A DNA stretch of 64,000 bases from Amoebophrya sp. A120 (Eukaryota > Sar > Dinophyceae > Syndiniales > Amoebophryaceae). The position numbers and the translations under genes were made by a program. Positions 62,501-64,000 of this stretch are shown piece after piece (the stretch's first letter is position 1; the number at the start of each line of letters is the position of its first letter). Below the pieces are notes generated by a model. The model was not told where the DNA came from. It did not search any database and saw only the letters and a list, made by a program, of their open reading frames with translations. The stretch is from positions 1,551,876 to 1,615,875 of the forward strand of contig CAJINV010000006.1 of assembly GCA_905178155.1 (NCBI GenBank), given 5' to 3'.

Positions 62501-64000
62501 CCAAGAACTGGACTCCTTTTGCTGCAGCTCATGCAGCACAGATATTTTTAGGATCCGCAGACAGCATTACAAGTTCGACTCGTCCAGATCCAGACATATT
62601 CGCAGTTGATACACAAATTTTTCAACAAACTTGTGGACGTGTGCGGCGGCCCGTGGACACTGAAAGACGGCTATGGAAGCGTCAGGATCGAAATCGACAA
62701 AGTTGAAATAGTTTGTGATGCATAAAGTGCAACAAAGAAATTGCCTCTATTGCAGAGGACGCAAGGGATGCAGATTGTAAGCCTGTAAATGAGGGGTGCT
62801 ACAGATTGAGCTGCCAAAGTAGCATGACAAAAGGCGTCCTCCTTACCCAAACAGCATTACAAACTGGATTTCAGTTCTACCCAAATTTGTCATTCGCCAC
62901 TTGAAAACTAGGCGCCAACTGGTATCCGTTTCATGCATCACAAATTATTTCAACTTTCACGATTTCGGTCCTGACGCTTTCATAACGGCACGCACGAGTT
63001 CATGCGCGCTCGCCCGGGGTTTGCCGCGACGCCGGGAAAGAACATTTGTGCGGATCCTGACGCGCCGGTGCCGCCACCCACAACGAGCACGACAGCGGCG
63101 CCCCCGCCCCCTCTGTAGGGAATGCAAAAGCATCGTACAACTTCTAGTATAGATCGCATGACAAATTTTTTCCCCAGCTGCATGAGGGATCATGGAATTC
63201 GTCGTGCGCATTTGCAGCTTTGTGGAAGAGATTTGTATTGCATGACTGCAATTAGTACCAGTTGTGCGCTAGTGCTTTTGCATTGGATACCCTGCCTCCA
63301 CCGCCATCTTCGACGTCCTCAACCACCTGGCCGCCTGCACCGTACTATTCCACTATCAAATGTAAAAATGTCTGGGTCTGGAAGATTCTGAGACTTGTCA
63401 TGCATGTTTTGCATGACCCAGGATGTCTGTAATGCACGACCTAGCATCACAGATTTTTAGAGGGCTTCCTGATGGCTACTCCGCATGACAAACGCCCTTC
63501 CCGCGTAGCAAAAATTGCACTCCCTTTGCTGCTCATGCAATACAGATTTTTTTAGAGACCAAAGTTAGCATCACAAGTTCCAATCCTTCCAGACCCAGAC
63601 ATTTTTACATTTGATATCCACGATATCGCAACAAAAACGTGTTTTACTGTTATAGGATTTTGGAACTTCAAGTTTTGCATTTGCATCACAAAAGATAATT
63701 TGGTCTGCATAGACAACAAGGTGGAAAATTGAAATTTCCCATGCGAGTGTCGGTCTCTTACGGATGAAAAACTCGCCGAAGAAAAGTCCAATCTCTTGCT
63801 CTTGCATGTGTACTAGCAGCGCGACCGCTTGTTCTTTCCCTGTTGCGTCCTGCTCCTTTTTGGCATGATCACAAGTCATTTACAGTGAAGCAGTTCTTTC
63901 TTGTGATAAACGACCCGGCACATGCAGTATGCCGACCTATCAAATGTAAAAATGTCTGGGTCTGGAAGAATGCAACTTGTGACGCTGAATTTGGATTCCA
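29523..64000 (+). CDS. Gene 6: giant modular Cys-rich membrane-anchored or secreted protein (3' partial)
   Basis: Coding exons: 29523-29831, 30116-30296, 30554-30626, 30847-30906, 31140-31210, 31369-31403, 31691-31717, 31975-32918, 33133-33527, 33707-33810, 34140-34188, 34447-34494, 34708-34742, 34908-34952, 36085-36140, 36530-36613, 38206-38262, 38569-38591, 38850-38910, 39222-39436, 39590-39620, 39916-39929, 40189-40233, 40412-40502, 40718-40761, 40905-41046, 41349-41564, 41827-41874, 43369-43645, 43959-44011, 44342-44620, 44905-44957, 45221-45270, 45537-45588, 45854-45906, 46220-46275, 46518-46568, 46843-46930, 47231-47278, 47435-47729, 47970-47987, 48272-48297, 48567-48758, 49084-49108, 49369-49734, 50005-50054, 50372-50420, 50896-51183, 51629-51674, 51921-51943, 52265-52300, 52522-52579, 52855-52979, 53269-53529, 53858-54055, 54307-54360, 54628-55028, 55301-55510, 55848-56022, 56293-56702, 56971-56990, 57222-57249, 57491-57668, 58168-58210, 58495-58557, 58899-59047, 59313-59558, 59802-59859, 60144-60202, 60464-61013, 61281-61329, 61598-61692, 61992-62018, 62287-62343, 62617-62671, 62990-63115, 63295-63353, 63622-63623, 63914-63937. 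The total (9757 nt, 3252 codons) stays in frame. There is a hydrophobic stretch near residues 65-80, then an acidic Ser-rich region, then repeated Cys-rich modules. Unresolved: the 1.6-kb interruption after 36613 and use of the duplicated segment 51629-52979. Confidence 0.75.
29832..30110 (+). mobile_element. Introner, family C
   Basis: TATC/GATA, TSD ttcgg/gtcgg, phase 0, first intron of gene 6. Confidence 0.9.
30297..30548 (+). mobile_element. Introner, family A
   Basis: TATC/GATA, TSD ttctg on both sides, phase 1 in gene 6. Confidence 0.93.
30627..30841 (+). mobile_element. Introner, family E
   Basis: TATC/GATA, TSD atatc/ctatc, phase 2 in gene 6. Confidence 0.9.
30907..31134 (+). mobile_element. 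Introner, family J
   Basis: TATC/CATA, TSD gggaa/gcgaa, phase 2 in gene 6. Confidence 0.9.
31211..31363 (+). mobile_element. Introner, family B
   Basis: TATG/GATA, TSD atttt on both sides, phase 1 in gene 6. Confidence 0.93.
31404..31685 (+). mobile_element. Introner, family C, divergent
   Basis: TATC/GATA, TSD ccccg/ctccg, phase 0. The left arm has drifted (CAAAAACGCCCCCAAGCC). Confidence 0.88.
31718..31969 (+). mobile_element. Introner, family A
   Basis: TATC/GATA, TSD ctagg on both sides, phase 0 in gene 6. Confidence 0.93.
31975..32918 (+). other. Gene 6: low-complexity acidic/Ser-rich exon
   Basis: This is the longest uninterrupted exon of gene 6 (944 bp). It encodes Ser/Thr/Gly runs, Asp/Glu runs such as QDEEEDVPSSDDEEDEDLLP, and a basic end (KMKNDKRRKNRKRELQDE). 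It looks like a disordered linker between the N-terminal hydrophobic region and the Cys-rich part. I cannot assign a function. Confidence 0.6.
32919..33127 (+). mobile_element. Introner, family E
   Basis: TATC/GATA, TSD caaga/cgaga, phase 2 in gene 6. Confidence 0.9.
33528..33701 (+). mobile_element. Introner, family B
   Basis: TATG/GATA, TSD tgcgc/cgcgc, phase 1 in gene 6. Confidence 0.9.
33811..34134 (+). mobile_element. Introner, family F
   Basis: TATC at left, AATA at right, TSD atact/ctact, phase 0 in gene 6. Confidence 0.89.
34189..34441 (+). mobile_element. Introner, family A
   Basis: TATC/CATA, TSD cctca/cttca, phase 1 in gene 6. Confidence 0.9.
34495..34702 (+). mobile_element. 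Introner, family E
   Basis: TATC/GATA, TSD ggagc on both sides, phase 1 in gene 6. Confidence 0.93.
34743..34902 (+). mobile_element. Introner, family B
   Basis: TATG/GATA, TSD gctgt on both sides, phase 0 in gene 6. Confidence 0.92.
34953..36079 (+). mobile_element. Introner, family G2, enlarged to 1127 bp
   Basis: TATG/CATA, TSD tggcg on both sides, phase 0. Normal G2 length is ~310 bp; about 820 bp of unrelated sequence (34991-35813) interrupts the left half. The exons still join in frame. Confidence 0.9.
34991..35813. mobile_element. Foreign insert inside a G2 introner
   Basis: The boundary was placed by comparison with uninterrupted G2 copies (for example 50055-50366). The left part is rich in GAGAGGTGG/GAGGTC repeats and the right part in CACCCTCTCGCGC repeats, so the two halves are loosely inverted. 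Overlapping open frames on both strands follow these repeats and are not credible genes. Confidence 0.65.
36141..36524 (+). mobile_element. Introner, family A, long copy
   Basis: TATG/GATA, TSD ctgac on both sides, phase 2. At 384 bp it is longer than usual, partly through a CTA microsatellite at 36351-36373. Confidence 0.91.
36351..36373. repeat. CTA microsatellite
   Basis: Between seven and eight uninterrupted CTA units inside the family A introner. Confidence 0.95.
36557..36613 (+). repeat. 57-bp perfect direct repeat, copy 1
   Basis: Coding in gene 6 frame (INTNWIGLFLPCHCKNTK). Identical to 38149-38205. Reading on from this copy meets TAA at 36630-36632. Confidence 0.9.
36614..38148. 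other. 1.5-kb insertion or intron between 57-bp repeats
   Basis: Interrupts gene 6; the downstream repeat continues the same frame (KQKATGEFGTILKTKDDLPA). Contents: a ~67-bp tandem pair around 37009-37138 (GACGTTCCGTTGCAT), an inverted repeat (ATTCTAGATTTAAATAAAAA near 37147 against AAATCTAGAATCC near 37300), and the palindromic tandem array. A GTAAGC donor at 36629 and TTATTTCAG ending at 38139 would define an ordinary GT-AG intron that also preserves frame. Either that or removal between the repeats is needed for a full product. Confidence 0.6.
37330..37985. repeat. Tandem array of 57-bp palindromic units
   Basis: About 11 units, best conserved from 37501 to 37780. Each unit is a near-perfect inverted repeat centred on GCGAAATTTCGC, with arms GAGGTTGATTTTATCGTC and its complement, plus a ~9-bp spacer TTGGAAGCA. 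The 57-bp period is a multiple of three, so several frames stay open, but none is a credible gene. Confidence 0.9.
38149..38205 (+). repeat. 57-bp perfect direct repeat, copy 2
   Basis: Identical to 36557-36613. It leads directly into the next coding segment of gene 6 in the same frame. Confidence 0.9.
38263..38563 (+). mobile_element. Introner, family C
   Basis: TATC/GATA, flanks gcgca/acaca (two mismatches), phase 2 in gene 6. Confidence 0.87.
38592..38844 (+). mobile_element. Introner, family I
   Basis: TATG/CATA, TSD cacat/cacgt, phase 1. Second family I copy. Confidence 0.9.
38911..39216 (+). mobile_element. Introner, family G1
   Basis: TATG/CATA, TSD gaact on both sides, phase 2 in gene 6. 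Confidence 0.93.
39437..39584 (+). mobile_element. Introner, family B
   Basis: Left variant TACC, right CATA, TSD gacct on both sides, phase 1. Confidence 0.91.
39621..39910 (+). mobile_element. Introner, family C
   Basis: TATG/GATA, TSD gtgat on both sides, phase 2. Confidence 0.92.
39930..40183 (+). mobile_element. Introner, family A
   Basis: TATT at left, GATA at right, TSD aaaaa on both sides, phase 1. The exon between this and the previous introner is only 14 nt. Confidence 0.9.
40234..40406 (+). mobile_element. Introner, family B
   Basis: TATC/CATA, TSD caact on both sides, phase 1. Confidence 0.92.
40503..40712 (+). mobile_element. Introner, family K
   Basis: TATC/GATA, TSD ttttc on both sides, phase 2. 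Confidence 0.93.
40762..40899 (+). mobile_element. Introner, family B, shortest copy
   Basis: TATC/CATA, TSD ggatg on both sides, phase 1, 138 bp. Confidence 0.93.
41047..41343 (+). mobile_element. Introner, family C
   Basis: TATC/GATA, TSD gaagt/aaagt, phase 2. Confidence 0.9.
41565..41821 (+). mobile_element. Introner, family A
   Basis: TATC/CATA, flanks atgcg/gcgcg, phase 2. Confidence 0.88.
41875..43363 (+). mobile_element. Introner, family B, enlarged to 1489 bp
   Basis: TATC/CATA, TSD ctctg on both sides, phase 2. It carries a 1.34-kb inverted-repeat element (41995-43331); without it the copy would be ~150 bp. Exons join as DEL-WQRASL. Confidence 0.92.
41995..43331. mobile_element. 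Nested 1.34-kb terminal-inverted-repeat element
   Basis: Ends GAGCC...GGCTC; arms contain ACGATTAATCGACCCCCTTC and its complement, then TCTCGATACCGAGAAG. Flanked by TTA on both sides (41992-41994, 43332-43334). Interior open frames are short and not convincing, so it looks like a non-autonomous DNA transposon. Confidence 0.82.
43646..43953 (+). mobile_element. Introner, family G1
   Basis: TATG/CATA, TSD aacgt on both sides, phase 0. Confidence 0.93.
44012..44336 (+). mobile_element. Introner, family F
   Basis: TATC at left, variant GATG at right, TSD caccg/cgccg, phase 2. Confidence 0.89.
44621..44899 (+). mobile_element. Introner, family C
   Basis: TATC/GATA, TSD aataa/aacaa, phase 2. Confidence 0.9.
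44958..45215 (+). mobile_element. Introner, family A
   Basis: TATG/GATA, TSD tgccc/cgccc, phase 1. Confidence 0.9.
45271..45531 (+). mobile_element. Introner, family A
   Basis: TATC/GATA, TSD acgac on both sides, phase 0. Confidence 0.93.
45589..45848 (+). mobile_element. Introner, family A
   Basis: TATG/CATA, TSD cagcc on both sides, phase 1. Confidence 0.93.
45907..46214 (+). mobile_element. Introner, family G2
   Basis: TATG/CATA, TSD tcacc on both sides, phase 0. Confidence 0.93.
46276..46512 (+). mobile_element. Introner, family D
   Basis: TATG/CATA, TSD gtcga/gccga, phase 2. Confidence 0.9.
46569..46837 (+). mobile_element. Introner, family A
   Basis: TATC/GATA, TSD gcgac on both sides, phase 2. 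Confidence 0.93.
46931..47225 (+). mobile_element. Introner, family C
   Basis: TATT at left, variant GACA at right, TSD ttctc on both sides, phase 0. Confidence 0.91.
47279..47429 (+). mobile_element. Introner, family B
   Basis: TATC/CATA, TSD tgaac on both sides, phase 0. Confidence 0.93.
47730..47964 (+). mobile_element. Introner, family J
   Basis: TATC/CATA, TSD cgaac on both sides, phase 1. Confidence 0.92.
47988..48266 (+). mobile_element. Introner, family C
   Basis: TATC/GATA, TSD ttctt on both sides, phase 1. Separated from the previous introner by an 18-nt exon. Confidence 0.93.
48298..48561 (+). mobile_element. Introner, family A
   Basis: TATG/CATA, TSD acggg on both sides, phase 0. 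Confidence 0.93.
48759..49078 (+). mobile_element. Introner, family F
   Basis: TATC at left, AATA at right, TSD actgg on both sides, phase 0. Confidence 0.92.
49109..49363 (+). mobile_element. Introner, family A
   Basis: TATC/GATA, TSD cgacc on both sides, phase 1. Confidence 0.93.
49735..49999 (+). mobile_element. Introner, family A
   Basis: TATG/GATA, TSD tcact on both sides, phase 1. Confidence 0.93.
50055..50366 (+). mobile_element. Introner, family G2
   Basis: TATG/CATA, TSD gtcac on both sides, phase 0. Confidence 0.93.
50421..50890 (+). mobile_element. Introner, family C, carrying a nested family B introner
   Basis: TATC/GATA, TSD tcgtg on both sides, phase 1. Enlarged to 470 bp by the family B element at 50632-50781 plus its TSD. 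Confidence 0.93.
50593..51331 (+). repeat. Tandem duplication, copy A (288-bp coding core uninterrupted)
   Basis: Runs from inside the family C introner (CACTAGCTAAACGCGACTTC at ~50596), through coding 50896-51183, into the left half of a family A introner. The coding core has no introner. Breakpoint near 51320-51332, with CTTCTACGC present on both sides. Confidence 0.88.
50632..50781 (+). mobile_element. Nested introner, family B
   Basis: TATG/GATA, own TSD tccaa on both sides, inserted in the right half of the family C introner. Copy B of the duplication (51360-51366) has the empty site GAGTCCAAATCTG. Confidence 0.93.
51184..51623 (+). mobile_element. Chimeric intron: family A left half joined to family C right half
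   Basis: Created by the tandem duplication. Left end TATG with aacga before it; right end GATA followed by tcgtg. Left and right arms are not complementary. Splicing these ends would still be in frame (GAA ACG A|TT GAG), giving two 96-residue copies. Confidence 0.8.
51454..51602 (+). mobile_element. Nested introner, family B, within the chimeric intron
   Basis: TATG/GATA, TSD acgtt/acttt. Inserted into the family C right arm of copy B. Copy A has the empty site GGGACGTTTTATTTCCAC at about 50869. Confidence 0.88.
51675..51915 (+). mobile_element. Introner, family D, copy B only
   Basis: TATG/CATA, TSD ttcga/ctcga, phase 2. Copy A reads GGATTCGACTGGC uninterrupted at about 50936. Confidence 0.92.
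51944..52259 (+). mobile_element. Introner, family F, copy B only
   Basis: TATC/GATA, TSD tctga on both sides, phase 1. Copy A reads GAGTCTGAACGAC uninterrupted at about 50958. Confidence 0.94.
52301..52516 (+). mobile_element. Introner, family E, copy B only
   Basis: TATC at left, TATA at right, TSD gcact on both sides, phase 1. Copy A reads GAGCACTCCCAGGG uninterrupted at about 50995. Confidence 0.93.
52580..52849 (+). mobile_element. Introner, family A, copy B only
   Basis: TATC/GATA, TSD atagg/ccagg, phase 2. Copy A reads GAAATAGGCTGG uninterrupted at about 51051. Confidence 0.92.
52980..53263 (+). mobile_element. Introner, family A
   Basis: TATG/GATA, TSD aacga on both sides, phase 1. 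Intact parent of the truncated element that follows copy A. Confidence 0.93.
53530..53852 (+). mobile_element. Introner, family F
   Basis: TATC at left, AATA at right, TSD gggaa on both sides, phase 1. Confidence 0.92.
54056..54301 (+). mobile_element. Introner, family H
   Basis: TATC/CATA, TSD gggga/ggggg, phase 1. The only family H copy in gene 6. Confidence 0.89.
54361..54622 (+). mobile_element. Introner, family A
   Basis: TATC/GATA, TSD gcccg on both sides, phase 1. Confidence 0.93.
55029..55295 (+). mobile_element. Introner, family A
   Basis: TATG/GATA, TSD ttcca/ttccc, phase 0. Confidence 0.91.
55511..55842 (+). mobile_element. Introner, family C
   Basis: TATT at left, GATA at right, TSD tgcgg on both sides, phase 0, 332 bp. 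Confidence 0.92.
55848..56702 (+). other. Gene 6: repeated TTGGC/YDRAFVA domain, copy 2
   Basis: Encodes QLFWNRRFF, TTTGGCIAWDPE, SNYDRAFVAAKL, KKMIVVSVVFPYG and VVYWKKVQ, in the same order as copy 1 at 49.4-50.4 kb. It continues with FDYIVLLANASGDN and a Thr/Pro-rich linker. The pair shows that gene 6 grew by internal duplication. Confidence 0.5.
56023..56287 (+). mobile_element. Introner, family A
   Basis: TATG/GATA, TSD cagtg on both sides, phase 1. Confidence 0.93.
56703..56965 (+). mobile_element. Introner, family A
   Basis: TATC/CATA, TSD gggca on both sides, phase 0. Confidence 0.93.
56991..57216 (+). mobile_element. Introner, family J
   Basis: Left variant TACG, right CATA, TSD actgc on both sides, phase 2. 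The preceding exon is 20 nt. Confidence 0.91.
57250..57485 (+). mobile_element. Introner, family D
   Basis: TATG/CATA, TSD cgaac on both sides, phase 0. Confidence 0.93.
57669..58162 (+). mobile_element. Introner, family A, carrying a nested family E introner
   Basis: TATC/GATA, TSD ccaac/acaac, phase 1. The right inverted repeat is split by the family E element; its last four bases (GATA) lie beyond the insertion. Confidence 0.91.
57945..58153 (+). mobile_element. Nested introner, family E
   Basis: TATC/GATA, own TSD cattt on both sides, inserted 4 bp from the right end of the family A introner. Confidence 0.93.
58211..58489 (+). mobile_element. Introner, family C
   Basis: TATC/GATA, TSD cggca on both sides, phase 2. 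Confidence 0.93.
58558..58893 (+). mobile_element. Introner, family F
   Basis: TATC/GATA, TSD caaaa on both sides, phase 2, longest family F copy (336 bp). Confidence 0.93.
59048..59307 (+). mobile_element. Introner, family A
   Basis: TATC/CATA, TSD acaaa on both sides, phase 1. Confidence 0.93.
59559..59796 (+). mobile_element. Introner, family D
   Basis: TATG/CATA, TSD ctcct on both sides, phase 1. Confidence 0.93.
59860..60138 (+). mobile_element. Introner, family C
   Basis: TATC/GATA, TSD cccgg on both sides, phase 2. Confidence 0.93.
60203..60458 (+). mobile_element. Introner, family A
   Basis: TATC/CATA, TSD gcaac on both sides, phase 1. Confidence 0.93.
61014..61275 (+). mobile_element. 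Introner, family A
   Basis: TATC/GATA, TSD gacgg on both sides, phase 2. Confidence 0.93.
61330..61592 (+). mobile_element. Introner, family A
   Basis: TATC/GATA, TSD ccctg on both sides, phase 0. Confidence 0.93.
61693..61986 (+). mobile_element. Introner, family C
   Basis: TATG/GATA, TSD cacac on both sides, phase 2. Confidence 0.93.
62019..62281 (+). mobile_element. Introner, family A
   Basis: TATG at left, variant GAAA at right, TSD ttttc/ctttc, phase 2. Confidence 0.88.
62344..62611 (+). mobile_element. Introner, family A
   Basis: TATG/GATA, TSD cacaa on both sides, phase 2. Confidence 0.93.
62672..62984 (+). mobile_element. Introner, family G1
   Basis: TATG/CATA, TSD acggc on both sides, phase 0. 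Confidence 0.93.
63116..63289 (+). mobile_element. Introner, family B
   Basis: Left variant TAGG, right GATA, TSD ctctg/ccctg, phase 0. Confidence 0.88.
63354..63616 (+). mobile_element. Introner, family A
   Basis: TATC/GATA, TSD tccac on both sides, phase 2. Confidence 0.93.
63624..63908 (+). mobile_element. Introner, family E, long copy
   Basis: TATC/GATA, TSD cacga/aacga, phase 1. It sits 7 bp after the preceding introner, inside the overlap of the two TSDs. Confidence 0.9.
63938..64000 (+). mobile_element. Introner, family A, cut by the window end
   Basis: Left end TATC with the family A arm after flank cgacc; right end lies outside the window. Confidence 0.88.

Larger units (their letters stand above)
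60464..62671 (+). other. Gene 6: diverged copy of the KIW-CC / NLPVYEL module
   Basis: Encodes NRKIWNAYTPTCC, DWSYRFDWFETTL, NNQLPVYDLTKAL, RLVATCFSV and DFCHKFFN. It mirrors TKIWNRETKTCC, DWKYRFDAMETTL, KNLPVYELGKGI, HMVATCFTI and DTCKSFFN of 50.9-53.5 kb. Introner positions are not shared between the two, except that both are interrupted near FETTL/METTL. Confidence 0.55.

Noticed and set aside
1-64000. Bacterial, viral or organellar origin; rRNA or tRNA genes
   Set aside because: No operon structure, Shine-Dalgarno pattern, viral hallmark genes or RNA gene signatures; gene structure is eukaryotic throughout.

Overview
This window looks like nuclear DNA from a protist whose protein genes are packed with introner elements (IEs: transposon-like introns). 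The closest published match I know is the non-canonical, inverted-repeat introns described in Amoebophrya (Syndiniales, parasitic dinoflagellates). I infer an Amoebophrya-like source from intron architecture alone. I see no bacterial, organellar, rRNA, tRNA or CRISPR features.

The key to the window is about 120 IEs. Each starts TATG or TATC and ends CATA or GATA, carries a terminal inverted repeat of about 20 bp, and is flanked by a 5-bp target-site duplication (TSD). Removing the element plus one TSD copy restores the reading frame in every case I checked by hand. Families, by left-arm motif: A GCAAATATGTCTGGGTCTGG (mostly 250-330 bp); B TGCAAAAGTATCGTACTCGT (138-174 bp); C TGAGTAAAAACGTCCCCACC (279-332 bp); D TCTCAAACGTTACATTCTCA (236-305 bp); E CCACGAAAAAACTGTTTCAC (208-216 bp, one 285); F AAAAATCCCCCCTCCCCATA (316-336 bp); G1 AGCGTCAGGATCGAAATCGA and G2 GCCTCAGGTTGGAAATCCTC (306-314 bp); H GACAGTGCACAACTCCCCCT (216-246 bp); I GACCTGCTCAAACGTTACAA (252-253 bp); J CAAGAAAAAAACTGTGTTAG (212-235 bp); K GAGAAAAAAGTGTTACAGTT (about 210 bp). 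In the feature list 'phase' is the number of codon bases before the insertion. Exons are given with the upstream TSD copy kept and the downstream copy removed.

Layout, all genes on + strand. Gene 1 (<1-12254): C-terminal 2038 residues of a single-pass membrane protein with a long charged cytoplasmic tail, 23 IEs. Gene 2 (13699-16350): small membrane protein with a lysine-rich tail, 7 IEs. Genes 3 and 4 (17287-19309 and 21917-24518): duplicated secreted coiled-coil proteins; gene 3 has an in-frame TAG. Genes 5 and 6 (26947-28168 and 29523->64000): tandem paralogues sharing their first ~150 codons. Gene 5 stops early; gene 6 runs past the window with 3252 visible codons in about 77 coding exons and is built from repeated Cys-rich and other modules.

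The most informative region is 50.4-53.3 kb. A 288-bp coding segment is tandemly duplicated. Copy A has no intron inside it; copy B, about 96% identical by my count, is split by four IEs from four families. Genes 3/4 and 5/6 show further presence/absence differences. IEs also sit inside other IEs, and three are swollen by unrelated insertions. Intergenic stretches (12.3-13.7, 16.4-17.3, 19.3-21.9, 24.5-26.9, 28.2-29.5 kb) are AT-richer and hold duplicated flanking modules and one tandem repeat. All gene models come from reading the sequence; no transcript data were available.
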